A stretch of 64,000 nucleotides of DNA from Malus domestica (lineage: Eukaryota; Streptophyta; Magnoliopsida; Rosales; Rosaceae). Under the pieces are notes generated by a model that did no database searches, was not told the origin of the DNA, and saw only the letters and a list, made by a program, of their open reading frames with translations. The stretch spans positions 35,890,001-35,954,000 of the forward strand of contig NC_091667.1 of assembly GCF_042453785.1 (NCBI RefSeq), in the 5' to 3' direction. Within the stretch, counting starts at the first letter, position 1, and each line of letters begins with the position of its first letter. Below are positions 44,526-56,939 of the stretch, one piece after another. Made by a program: the position numbers and the translations under genes.

Positions 44526-45311
44526 GACAAGGAGGGAGGGTGCTCCTTCCTAGTCATGTGCTCAAACTCAGGCATTGGTTTCATAAATTTCTATAGATTT
44601 GCTTAAACAAGTAAATAACCCGCTGATACTTTCATTGATAAGAGCACTTTCAAGTTTTACCTAACTAAGGCAATAATTGTCCGTTAATTGGGTAAAGACA
44701 ATTAATAAAACAATTTTTACCTTAATGAATAGTAATTGTTCGAGTGCATCTCCATCCATGTCTACTCCGTAAATGAATTGTCCGGGCAATTAGCATTAAA
44801 AATAATATTAGCTTCATTTCGGATATGATTTTTAACTAATTTTGTCACATCACGTGTTATTATCCGAAATTACAATCCGTACTATTCTCTGCTTCCTTCC
44901 ATTGTAGCCCGACTGATTGGGCTTGGGGTGGAGAGGATTTTGCAGGTTTTGGGGATTCAAACACGCAACTGCCTTGATTCTTTAGATTTAGGAAAACTTT
45001 CATGCAACCGCAACCGGAATAAAAGCGTTATAGCTCATTTTCATGAGAGAAATTTTAATAGGATTGTTTGATTATTCGACCATGCATCCGCTTGAGGCGA
45101 AACAAAGAACACAACCATTTGTAATTTATTGAAATATGGTTGTTATCTTATTCATTTCGCCTCAAGCAACCCGCAAAGAAGGTTGTGTAAGCAGTGAATC
45201 ACAGTGATTCCTGCCCAAATTATAGAACACAAACAGGTTAACATCGACATGTATGTAGTAAAAACATCGGATGCAAGTGCAACGAATTGCAAAGCCATCG
45301 ACATTCTGCTC
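44526..45311. other. Region past the 6-phosphogluconolactonase gene
   Basis: Holds the 3' UTR of the minus-strand gene on its right side. No other gene was recognised. Confidence 0.5.
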
Positions 45312-47347
45312 CTACAGCTTGGACGCTGCACCCTGGTCTAAAAACCAAGTTAACTCGTCTTCGGCTGCAAGCGACTGAACAGGCAAAGTATCAGGATGCT
45401 GACTATTTCCTAGCGCTCTCTGCACGGCATCAGCTTTATCGTCACCTGTCACCACCATTGCATTATACGCAGCGGAGTTGATCACCGGGAAGGTATATGT
45501 AATCCTCTCTGGAGGTGGTTTTGGCGAGTCCGTAATGTGAGTCACCCATTTCGTCTTCTCGTTGCAAAGCGGATGGCCAGGGAATAGAGAAGCAAGATGT
45601 CCATCTGGCCCCATACCCAGAAGCATGAGATCAAACTTTGGAAATCCAGTAGCTTTTGAAGTGGCAATCACATTGCGCTCAACCAAATGTTTAAGACAGG
45701 TTTCGTAATCCTCAGCTGCTCCCTCGGCTGAAAGTGTGTCGTTAATGGCGTAAACCTGGCCAGGAGGAATCGGTACCTACCAAAATTCAAAATCCAAAAT
45801 CCAAAATCATGGCTCTGACACGCAACATAGCAATTTAGTGCTTGAACACAACAATCAGAAGAACGCATACAAAATTGTACCTTGCAGAGTAAACCTTCAA
45901 GAGCAAGTTTATAGTTACTGTCGGCGTGATCTCTTTTCACCACTCTCTCATCCACCCAGAACACATGCCATTTCTCCCATTCCACCATATACATATACGG
46001 CTCTTCCGCTAATTTCCTGTAAATCCAAACATACAAAATACCCACAAACATAAAAAAGGAGTGAACAAAACAATCAAACATGCTATCGGACAACCAAAAA
46101 CGCTTATAAACAGGCAGAAAAAACTAAAAGCACTTACTTTTCGAGCAAGCACTTGAATTAACAAAAAATTCTGCACGTTTATGATAGCAGAAGTGCTTAA
46201 TTGGAACATACAGCAGGCGCAAAAGCACGTACTGTTGTGCGGAAGCGTCAAATATGAAACTAATAAGCTACAACGGCAAAATATGATAAGATAAATAATC
46301 CAAATGACACAAGGATTTATACTGGTTCGGCGTAAGCCTACGTTCAATTCCGAAACGGCGAGGAAATTCCACTAATATCAAAAGGAGATTACAAATAGAG
46401 TTTTAACTTTCAAACCCAAATCCCACATACATCCAATGGTAAGGCTCTCATCTGATGCCGCTCCCCCACCTCTCCCACATTCGGCTGCAACCTTTTATCC
46501 ATACAAAAGCATTCAATAAAAAATCCAAAGTTCCTTTACAAACATCATCATGACCTTCCTTTTTCTTTTCAACAAACATCATCATTGTGTCTTTACTCAT
46601 GATGATGTCCACCAAACTTTTCTTTGTTTAGTTTACTAGCCGAAAGTGAATGCCAAGTTGGCCACTAATTTGGTCACTATGCAACACCTACTTTTCGAGT
46701 AAGCACGTGAATTAATAAATATTTCTACATGTATATGATAAAATCACTCCTGAGTTCTAACGTAAGTGTTTACAACAAAAGCACGTACTTTTCCAGAAAG
46801 CATTTGAATTAACAAAAAAATTGTGCATGTTTATGGTAAAATCACTCCTATCAGAAGTGCTGACAACAAAAGCAGGCCCAACAGCACATACTTTACGAGC
46901 AAACATTTCTACATGTTCATGATAAAAGCTTATACATAAGCAGAAACAAAGCAATCCGAAATTATTAAAAAGGAGAAACGCTTGAGGATGGTTTGTTTCT
47001 GACCTGAGCGTGTAAATGAGAGAGCCGCCGGACAAAACGACGGTGAAGGCTCCCCTCTCCTTCTCAAACTTGGCCGAGAGGTCGGCAGTGTACTTCGCCA
47101 GACGCACCGCCACTTCCTCCTCCGTCTGAAACTTCTCCACCTTCTTCTGACACTGACCCGCCATATCTGCTGACGCCGATGATGCGGAAACTGGGTTCTT
47201 GAAATTCGAGCGAACGGGTTTAATCGAGAGGGATAGAGATATTGGTGACGATCGGAGTGAGATTCCCGGCGCGCGAGATGTACGCAATGAGGAGAGAGTC
47301 GTGCGGAGTGAGAGGGAAAGACGGGTCGGGGAGCATATGGAGGCCAT
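45312..47347 (-). CDS. 6-phosphogluconolactonase, chloroplastic
   Basis: Hydrolyses 6-phosphogluconolactone in the oxidative pentose phosphate pathway; like Arabidopsis PGL3 (EMB2024). Three exons: 47347-47004, 46016-45881 and 45776-45312; 314 aa, phases close. Residues 1 to about 60 (MASICSPTRLSLSLRTTL...) are Ser/Arg-rich without acids, a plastid transit peptide. An in-frame ATG 20 codons upstream (47407) is the alternative start; I prefer ATGGCC for its context and the match to the family. MAGQCQKK would be a cytosolic start. Catalytic-domain landmarks: FTVVLSGGSLIYTLR, WHVFWVDERVV, DHADSNYKLA, LLGMGPDGHLASLFPGHP. Intron 1 (987 bp) carries tandem repeats and an insertion. Confidence 0.94.
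46130..46945. repeat. Tandem units of about 100 bp in PGL intron 1, split by an insertion
   Basis: The motif 'ACTTTTCGAGxAAGCAxxTGAATTAA' opens units at about 46135, 46688, 46784 and 46886, each followed by 'TxCATGTTTATGATAAAATCAC' and 'AACAAAAGCACGTAC'. The last three follow at 96-102 bp. The first is separated by about 470 bp of unrelated DNA (46215-46685) containing 'TATACTGGTTCGGCGTAAGC', which looks like an inserted mobile element of unknown class. The units resemble hAT MITE interiors. Confidence 0.6.
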
Positions 47348-48094
47348 GCGCACTGCGCACCCGGGCTTACTGGCTGAGAAAATGGCAGACCGGGCACCGA
47401 CAGTCATACGGTGAGTGAAGAAGTAACGGTAGGGCGTGCGGTAGGCGGGAATTTGTCGGTAACTGTTAACTGAATTCGGCGTAAACCGAATGAACTCGTG
47501 GGTATAAGTTAGGGCCCGTTGGATACTTTTCGTAGGAAGTACTTCATTTAGAAAATGCTTTTGTTGGAATCACTTTTTCTTTTTAAAGGATGCCGAAAAT
47601 ATGCTCCTACATTAATCGATCCGGGCGGCGTGAGAAGCTTGTAATTCAGTTGTTAATGCGTTTATAGGATTTTCATGATGTTTCGAAGTATGAGATCTTT
47701 TGAGTTTTTTAATTATTAAATTTTTGTTAACAACTATGAAAATTAAGATTAAACGGTTAAGATATTCGTAATACTCTATAGTTCGGAGCACATTGAAATT
47801 TTGTATGTTTGTTCATGCATGGAGTTTGATTTTTCCACACTCTATCGCTTAAAAAGAAGAAATATGATACGATATACGTGAATATGAGTTAGTGTTATTT
47901 GAAGTTGTTTTTGTAAGAAACTCTTAAACTTCTATACATTTTAGAACGATTTTTTATTATAAGCATGTTGAATATGACACACGTTGACCTAAAAAGCCTT
48001 TTTTAGTTCCAAAAACACTTTCTATCAAACAACGTTAAAAGCACACTCCTAAACTAAATCAAACTTACCTTCATCGACCAAACTAGGTCAAAAA
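47348..48094. other. PGL promoter and AT-rich stretch
   Basis: Upstream region of the minus-strand PGL gene, followed by text with hAT-MITE flavour (GGGCCCGTTGGATACTTTTC near 47512, AAAAACACTTTCTATCAAAC near 48010). No gene was seen. Confidence 0.45.
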
Positions 48095-48304
48095 CTACGA
48101 GCTAGTGGCCCAGTGGTAAAAGACAAATTGTGAGGCTTCCTTCAAACTAAAAACTGGAGGTCTCGGGTGCAAAACCCGTTGTTGGTGTGGAAGCCAAACT
48201 TGCAGTCAGGGGAGGTTGAAATGCTTTAGTGAGTCTTTTCGACCGCGGAAGAGGTGGATAACCATGACTTGCCACCAGTTGTTCCCCTTTTAAAAAATAA
48301 AAAA
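48095..48304 (+). mobile_element. tRNA-derived SINE with 16-bp target duplication
   Basis: The head has an A-box-like 'TAGTGGCCCAGTGGTAA' and a B-box-like 'GGTCTCGGGTGCAAAACC'. The tail is 'CCCCTTTTAAAAAATAAAA'. The flanks CCAAACTAGGTCAAAA (from 48078) and CCAAACTAGATCAAAA (48305-48320) form a 16-bp duplication with one difference, as expected from LINE-driven insertion. Length is about 210 bp. I do not recognise the family name. Confidence 0.8.
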
Positions 48305-48526
48305 CCAAACTAGATCAAAAGTACTTTCAAAATACTTCTCCTAAATTGTGAGATAAGTGATTGATAAGGATTGAAAAGGATTTATAAATGTGTTTTCAAT
48401 AAGTGATTGATTTTTTATTTATAAATTTTAATTTTTTTTTTTTTACATGTTTATGACAAAAGCAATTTTACCATAAGCTCTTCTGTATAAGTAGTGCCAA
48501 ACAATTCTTTAATCATTTCGGGCCGA

Positions 48527-50082
<1,556 letters not shown>

Positions 50083-50426
50083 ACTGGGAATCGAGACAGG
50101 GGAACGTCAAGTCTTTTTCCGGTCATTTAGGTCTTGGGCCGTTTCTTTTAAAACTTGGTTAGAACTTATTATGAGAAATGACTTTCATTAAGTTTGAATC
50201 TCTCTATATCGAGTCGTTGACATGGCTAATGCATACTTTGATTTTTGTTTGTTGAATGAAAGATGGATTAGTGTATGAATACTATTTTCCCTTCCATTGT
50301 TTTTTGCGTTATTCATAATTTATGATTCTACTGAAGACAAAAGGTGCCGAGAATCGGATGGAAGGCGTTTCAGTAGCCATTGTTTTCCTTCCATCTCCTC
50401 ATAAGGACATTCGGAGAAGTTCTGGA

Positions 50427-52493
50427 TCACCTTGTCTGGAAAATGTTTTGGATCATCTTCCCAGGGGACTCCCTCGCAGCATCTTCTAGCTGAAGCAGCT
50501 CCTGTGAACTCAGGCGCCAACCGAGAGCACCCAGATTTTCTTCCGCTTGTTTCACGGTCTTGACTCCGGGTATGGGAATGGTCCCCTTGGAAATGCACCA
50601 GTTTATAGCAACCTACAAACAGAATTCAAATCTTGCTTAGTCTTGCAAATTACGTTACTTGTGCCGTAAGTAAGCCGCATCGAAACAGGTAACAAGACGT
50701 AGAATTACTTGCGGTACGGTTTTACTCCTTTTTTGTGCAATTTCTTTGAGTGAAGTCAACAAGGGTTCCAGTCCCGGAAGAATTTGCCTGAATAGGAAGG
50801 ATCTGCAGAAACACCGATGCATTTGTAAACAGTGTGTACTGATTTGGTTCAGGAGAGATAAAGAAACCACGTACCGAGGTCCGCGTGGTAGATTGGATGG
50901 CGTATATTTCCCAGTAAGCATTCCAAGTCCTAGAGGGCTATAAGCAATCAGGCGGATGCCGAGAGAATCACATATGTTCTTGATCTCCAGCTGATCTTCT
51001 CCGACGCTCAACAACGAAAATTGCACCTAGAATCGGGGTGTTATCTATAAGATTAAAGAGTTTCAGTGCACCAGCATGTGCATTAGAAACTGTTTGGCTT
51101 CATATCTTGTACAAGCAATGGCGTACCTGAGCTGAACACAACGGGACTCCCCGAGCTTTTAGGTAATCGTGTATCTTTAGAAGCTGCTTCGGTCCATAGT
51201 TGCTGACCCCGACAGCACGAACCAAACCCTTCACGATACCATCTCTATGAGTATGACCATTTCGTGCTAGTCTCGAAAATTCATCTCTGAACGCACAAGG
51301 CGCCTTTAAATCATTTGCTTACCTTGTCATACATTGCAACTAACCCGTCCCAAAGCGCTGCTTCTTGCAGAGGATTGTAATTTGCAGTCGACCAATGCAA
51401 CTGTCCTATCCCAATTTGTTCGATCTGCATACGATCAATCGAGGCACTGGAAACAGCAGTCAAGTAAACTTGGGGAAAGGAGAGTTATTCCACACAATAC
51501 AAGCAAAGTAAGAGTCGAATTTGAGAAGTGTACTTGCAAGCATTCACGAACTGCCCTGGGGTTAGGCGCCACGGGTAGGCTGCAAACTTGGTAGCAATCA
51601 CGATGTCCTTCTGCACTCTCTTCTGCCCTGAAGATTTGTGTTATTTAACAGCTTAGGCTAACAGACATTCATCGTCAAACCACGAAAAATATTCTCATCC
51701 CATCTCTACATTGTTGGCTCATTCTCTGACAACTTAAGTTTTCTGTGAAGGGTGTAACCCTGTATAGTGTAGGGCGAGGCTACATCTATATGTTTGTCTC
51801 TGCCCTACTGGTCATTTGCACGTAAGGGAGGGTGTAAAATTGATATCATCGTCGGCTTATTCCTTAACAACTTAAGCTTTTGAGGTCTAGGTGGTTGCCT
51901 AAGGGCTCGTTTCTCTAAAATATGCTTTTGCTCAAAAGCACTTGTACAAGAAATTAGACTTGTATGTTGTATCCCAAACGATATATCAGAAGCGCTTTTA
52001 AGTATTAGAAAGCACTGCACCAATCAACTACAAAACTAAGTGATAAAATTGAGAAGAATAGCAAGAGCAGACCTTGATAATCTCGGATGAACTTCCCAAG
52101 TAGCTTTTCACTCTTTCCGTTCAACCTGCCGGTGCCGTAGGAGTCAGCGGTGTCGAAAAGGTTGATGCCGTTGTCGACAGCCAGATTGAATGTCTGTTGG
52201 AGCTCACCGTCCATCGATTCCTGGTACCCCCACAGAAGCTGGTTGCCCCATGCCCAAGTTCCAAACCCCATTGGAGACACACTCAGTGGGCCCACCTTCA
52301 CCTGCAAGCTAAAGCATGCTTTATGCTAGCCACTTTGTACATGTACAAAATGCTAGACAGAGAGAGAGAGAAATACCTTTTGCCATGGCCAGAAGGGAGG
52401 GAGCTTGAGGGGCTTGAAGGGAGAAGAAGGGAGGGAAATCTCACTTGAAGAGGAGCTGAAGTAGGCTGTGGCTTTTATGGTTAAGCAAGCCAT
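50427..52493 (-). CDS. Aldo/keto reductase, chloroplastic (At1g06690-like)
   Basis: NADPH-dependent oxidoreductase of the aldo/keto reductase superfamily; substrate unknown. Eight exons: 52493-52377, 52301-52073, 51627-51534, 51446-51323, 51228-51127, 51026-50875, 50802-50709 and 50612-50427; 365 aa, all phases close. Residues 1 to about 35 (MACLTIKATAYFSSSSSEIS) are a plausible plastid transit peptide. The catalytic tetrad is visible: Asp and Tyr in FDTADSYGTG, Lys in VIATKFAAYP, His in GQLHWST. The cofactor-binding end is GTIPIPGVKTVKQAEENLGA. The exon 5 acceptor is an AAG, weaker than the others. It is tail-to-tail with the ubiquitin-L40 gene, 345 bp apart. Confidence 0.93.
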
Positions 52494-52499
52494 TGATTC

Positions 52500-52751
52500 C
52501 GCAAAAAAATTGTAGCTCAAGCGGTTAAGAATATTTATTTCCGACGTTATACATTCGATTTCCTAAATCTATCTTGTTCCTCGAACCCTCTGCAAGTCAC
52601 TTTGGGAAGACAATTGAGGGGAACAAGTGCGCGATCATGTACAAAAGTATGTGGTCAGGATTTGGATAGCGAAAGTGAATTACTAATGGGCCCACAAAGC
52701 CCAACTGGAGAAGCCCAAATAAAAAAATGAAAAAATAATAACAAATCGAGG

Positions 52752-52754
<3 letters not shown>
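52500..52754. other. AKR promoter with a tRNA-like segment
   Basis: 'TGTAGCTCAAGCGGTTAAGA' near 52511 followed by 'ACATTCGATTTCC' resembles the A and B boxes of a decayed tRNA-derived SINE. Weak evidence. Confidence 0.35.

Positions 52755-52834
<80 letters not shown>
52755..52834 (-). tRNA. tRNA-Leu (anticodon UAG)
   Basis: An 80-nt cloverleaf on the minus strand. The acceptor stem is GACAGTT with AGCTGTC and discriminator A. The D-arm is TGGCCGAGTGGTCTAAGGC (A box), the anticodon arm CCAGA-TTTAGGC-TCTGG has anticodon TAG, a short variable arm follows, and the T-arm is GTGGGTTTGAATCCCAC (B box). No intron. Leucine identity features (A73, long variable region) agree. Confidence 0.96.
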
Positions 52835-53532
52835 CACTTGATCAACTTTTTCATTAGGTTTATTATTATGCAAATGATGATATTTTATTCGTGTCCTCTG
52901 CCTTGCGACAGTTACGCTAATTTAATCTAAACAACAGTACGAAGATTCGAATGGAATGCCGCTAATGGAGCACCTTGCTCTAGCCAGTTTGACTAAGCTT
53001 GGGCATATAACTTTTGCCTCTCGTTGGATTCACTTCTGTATATTCTAAGGTTTTTGTCTGACTTTGATAATTAATTTTTTTTTTTTTTTAAATCCTTCTA
53101 AATCGTAATTTGACTAGTCCTTCATTGTAGTGATTCGTAGGATATACAAGATTCAAAGGATTGGTTTTAACGTTAATTTTGCTGGTTGGCAATTAAGTGC
53201 GGCTAGAAAACTGTGTTTTGTAAACCTAATACCTATCTTTGTGTACAAGGCAAGACGTTCATGTCATATTTGAACAATCTCATGATCCTGCAACACACAC
53301 AAACACATACACTCATGCATGGATTTCTCTCATTAAATAGTCTGTTATGAACAATTAGCGAACCAAATTATGTAACAACTCGACAAGTATTGAGCTCAGA
53401 AGAATAAGACGCTGCATAGTTACTGTTTGACGTCGATAGAAGCTGTTAGTTGACCTCAGTACATGGATTACAAGAAAAATTCCACACCAATTACACCAAA
53501 CTTTTATGTGCGGGGTGGGGGGGTTGGAAATT
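52835..53532. other. Gap between tRNA-Leu and the HD-ZIP gene
   Basis: AT-rich, no gene seen. The right side will hold the HD-ZIP 3' UTR. Confidence 0.5.
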
Positions 53533-54467
53533 TCAGGTCCAGAAATTTAACCAGTGTGAATTACAACGATCAACCAGAATGTTGCCTGAATCCAACCTAT
53601 GCAATCCTTGAGGTGTCAGAGAGGCATCCAATTGACCAATGTTCAGAAGATCGTGTATTTCATCTCCAAACTCCCCACCAACATCATGGCTTGTATGTGA
53701 ATCTATGGCTCCTCTCTGCTCCAATGCCTCTTCTAGTCTTACTCGAGCACTAGTCTTACAATTCCCTTCTTTGTAACTCGATCCATCTGCCGTCTGATTT
53801 GCGAGAGAATCTTCGGGAGGGGCGCCATCGCGAGATGTTCCCACAAGATCGTGTAACTTCTGCAACTGATAAAAATAACCCAAAAAATGTTTAGTTTTGA
53901 CTACTAAGCTAGAAATTTTGAATGCACTTTCATGAACACTGTTTGGCTACTTACATGTAACTGCAAATCACATCTGACAAATAAAACAGCTTATGCACGC
54001 ATGTCAAACTGTAATTTTATTTATAAACACGATGGGCTTCTCACAGCCAGGTATATTTTTCGATTTTCGGATTGTAAGAAGTTGAACAAGGTTAGTTACT
54101 CTACCTGCATAAGCAAAGACTGCTTCTCCTCCTTCAAAGATTCAAACCGAGATGCTAACTTGTCATAATCTTCTCTGAGACTTCTGAGATCCTGCTCTAT
54201 CTGTTTGGACTTCCATCTAGCTCTTCTGTTCTGAAACCATATTGCAACCTGGCGAGGTTGCAGCCCAAGCTCTCTTGCCAACTGCACCTTCCTCCTTGGC
54301 TCGAGCTTCGAGTCTGCTTCGAATATAGACTCCAACAAGCTGATTTGTTCGTCGCTAAACCGCCTTGTGTTCTTGCTCTTGTTCTTCTTCCTTTTCATCG
54401 CAGACTGTGGCTCTATGCCGTAATCTAAGTTTTCTTCTTCATAGCACTCCTCTTTACTCCTCTCCAT
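53533..54467 (-). CDS. HD-ZIP class I transcription factor (ATHB-7/ATHB-12-like)
   Basis: DNA-binding homeodomain-leucine zipper regulator; the ATHB-7/12 group limits growth under drought and abscisic acid. Two exons: 54467-54105 and 53865-53533; 231 aa, in phase. The homeodomain lies at about residues 30-87 ([17 protein letters not shown] ... [17 protein letters not shown]), with the helix-3 signature WFQNRRA. The leucine zipper follows at about 88-125 ([19 protein letters not shown]) and crosses the intron into LQKLHDLV. The C-terminus ends in an aromatic motif, WLNFWT, like the group's C-terminal WEFW/WDFW. Upstream lie a TATA-like TATATATA and a CACGTG box. ATHB-7 versus ATHB-12 cannot be decided here. 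Confidence 0.95.
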
Positions 54468-54603
54468 GACTTTGGTTCTCGATTATTTTTTGTTGGGCTT
54501 GATTGATATCGACTTGTAATGCTTTCAACAATAGATGAAAAATTAATTATTAATTTTTAAGTGAATGTGGTTTTGAAATCTTGGTAATGAAGTGAGCTTG
54601 TAG

Positions 54604-54646
54604 TATATATAGTTAGGGTTGAAGAATATATCTTCTCACTCACGTG
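54604..54646 (-). promoter_or_regulatory. HD-ZIP promoter: TATA box and CACGTG G-box
   Basis: TATATATA on the minus strand at about 54604-54611, 137-144 bp before the start codon, and a palindromic CACGTG at 54641-54646, 30 bp further upstream. An ACACGTCG lies near 54761. G-box/ABRE cores fit an ABA-responsive gene. Confidence 0.5.
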
Positions 54647-55564
54647 AACACAGCACACTGAAAAATCTCTCCTCATAAACACGGTTGTTTCTTATATTTG
54701 AAAGTTGTTGATTGATGGATGATCGTAATCCAAACCAATGGTGTTAGCTAACGTAAGACACACGTCGAATTCATAATTTCTTGCTTGTGGACCTCTCTAA
54801 TCCACTCTTATCTTCTTTCTTCCCCATCTCTAGAAACACTACTGTTACATATATGTGTTTCTTTCCCACACAAACACACAATTTTGGCTTGTGTATTGTG
54901 CTTCTCTTCTGGTGGAAATAATGTGAAAAAAGTGCATGCATTAGACAGTTGCAGGGTTTGTAAAGAATAAACTTGAACTTGAGTTGCTTGTTTACGTGCC
55001 GATTTGTAGTCCGTTTAGGCATGTCCGAATTGCCATTCTCGTATTATATGTACTTTTTGCTTTTTTGACAATGAACATTCAATAATACAAACACTAGTGT
55101 ACGATTAATTTTCAATTATGATAAAATCTTGCATGTTACTCTTCTGTATACAACCGGTAAAATTGTATAATCTCACAATCACGAAATCATTTATTTTTCT
55201 AAATTATAAATATTAGAAAATCAATTGGCACTCGCATGAGCGTATATCAAAAGACTAGCATGACACATAAAATTTGCAGTCTGTCAGTGCGTATTTCAAT
55301 TGTTATTATGATTTCTATGTACCTTTTGCTTTTTGACAAAGGGAAACATCCCAACAATTCAAGCACTCATGCTTCTTTCTTGACTCTTGAGTTTAACATA
55401 AATTTGTAACTTAGCAGTTAGTGACATAACAAAATTTCTTCAATCATAAAGTTTAATGACTCAGATATTATTTGTATTAGGAATTAAAAGTAATAGGACT
55501 CAGGATGACATAGATGATGAAACATACTATAAAAAACTTAACTTTCAGAAATATCTAACGAGTC
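54647..55564. other. AT-rich upstream stretch
   Basis: Distal promoter of the HD-ZIP gene, then AT-rich DNA with no recognised gene. Confidence 0.5.
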
Positions 55565-55738
55565 GTCACTTAGTACTACGATCTAGTGGTATTCCTCTTC
55601 AATGGTAAGTGAGAGGTATTCAGTTGAATTCTCGCCAAAGACGAATTTGAACCACATTATTACTAGCCTATTTTAAGGTTAAATCTAATCCGTTTCCTTA
55701 GTGTAGATAATATCGATTGTTAAATAATAATAATAATA
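55565..55738 (+). mobile_element. tRNA-derived SINE with 16-bp target duplication
   Basis: The head reads 'TAGTACTACGATCTAGTGGT' (A-box-like) and 'TTCAGTTGAATTCTCGCC' (B-box-like), then 'TTTGAACCACATTATTACTAG' and a (TAA)n tail. The flanks AAATATCTAACGAGTC (55549-55564) and AAATATCTAACAAGTC (55739-55754) are a 16-bp duplication with one difference. It is the best-bounded member of the family at 6340 and 25466. Confidence 0.85.
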
Positions 55739-56522
55739 AAATATCTAACAAGTCTCTGGAAAACCGATGGTCGCGCATATGGCAAGAAGATATGGTTAAT
55801 ATTGTATGAGTTGGATATGGTCATATGAGATAAGTTGATGGTTACTTTAGATGAAGATAAATTTGCGTGGCCTAATACCGACAAACAAAACGTCCAATTT
55901 CAATTCAATTGTCAAGTTGAATCAAAAGGAGAAAGCAAAGGCCAATGCTTTTTTCAATAAAAGCCAATCATATCGATGGGGCTGTGTGCACCGATCCTCC
56001 ATTTTTTTTGGTTTCTAGTGTTTAGCTTCATCCTTCTATTCGATGCGTCTAATTTTTTATACAGCTTCATCTTTGTAAGAAAAACTTAGTGCACAATTGA
56101 GCAAAATGATGTTCTAAGATTTATAGAACGATCTTGTTTAGTAAGATAAAGTTTTGTTATTCATGTTTTTTAGTTTCGTCCTCCTACTCGATACTTCCAT
56201 TTCTATAGGGCTAGGTCCAAATCGTTTTCAGGGTTTCATGGTTGGTGTGGCGTCCTATCTAGTCTCCATGAGACGTGCTCACTTCTCTAAAATTTATGCA
56301 AAGCCTTTTGGGATTAGGTCACACTTGCACGCTACGGGAGCACTTTATCAGTTTATCATTAACATTGTGGCAAGAAATAAAGGGTTGTGTTATGCAGTAT
56401 TTTTTAAATAGTTAAAAGCGTTTTCAGAATGATTTGAGAAGTGCACCGGTAAAAGTGTTTAGACGACTTTTGAAAGGACTAAAAGTATTTTCTCTCAATT
56501 GAAATCTCTTTTAACTTGAGCC

Positions 56523-56656
56523 TTAAGGGGGTTGTCAATTTAGATTTCAGAAGATTTTAATGTACTTCTTTTAGGTGACAGATTTCAAATGATTTTAATA
56601 CTCTATAATTTCTTATGGATTTTGATGAAATCAAAGTTTGACTACACCCCCCTTAA
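56523..56656. mobile_element. Tourist-like MITE, probably nested in hAT MITE sequence
   Basis: Ends 'TTAAGGGGGTTGTCAATTT' and reversed 'TTAAGGGGGGTGTAGTCAAA' form inverted repeats. On both sides the text has hAT-MITE motifs (AAAAGCGTTTTCAG near 56415; AAAGCACATATGAAG near 56680; AACAAGCC near 56911), which suggests insertion of one element into another. Confidence 0.55.
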
Positions 56657-56939
56657 TTTGACAAAAAATGTTTATTTGAAAGCACATATGAAGAATCACC
56701 TATTAGATCCAACTTCATAAAGCATTTGAATTTTCAATAAAAAATTTTGGTGTTTTTAATTAAAAACACTTAGCAAAACCTTGTATGAACATAAGCAATC
56801 CTAAATCAACTCTTAGAAGGGTCCAAAACACTTTCAGATAATAAAAACGTTATGATTCAAAGGGCACTCGCAAAAGCGCTAACAAATTTTTTTTACATAA
56901 CATCATAAACAAGCCTTAAATAGTAAGACGAACTTCTGT

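Noticed and set aside
47348-47407. Upstream ATG of PGL as the true start
   Set aside because: Kept as an alternative. The ATG at 47347 has better context and matches the length and style of family transit peptides.
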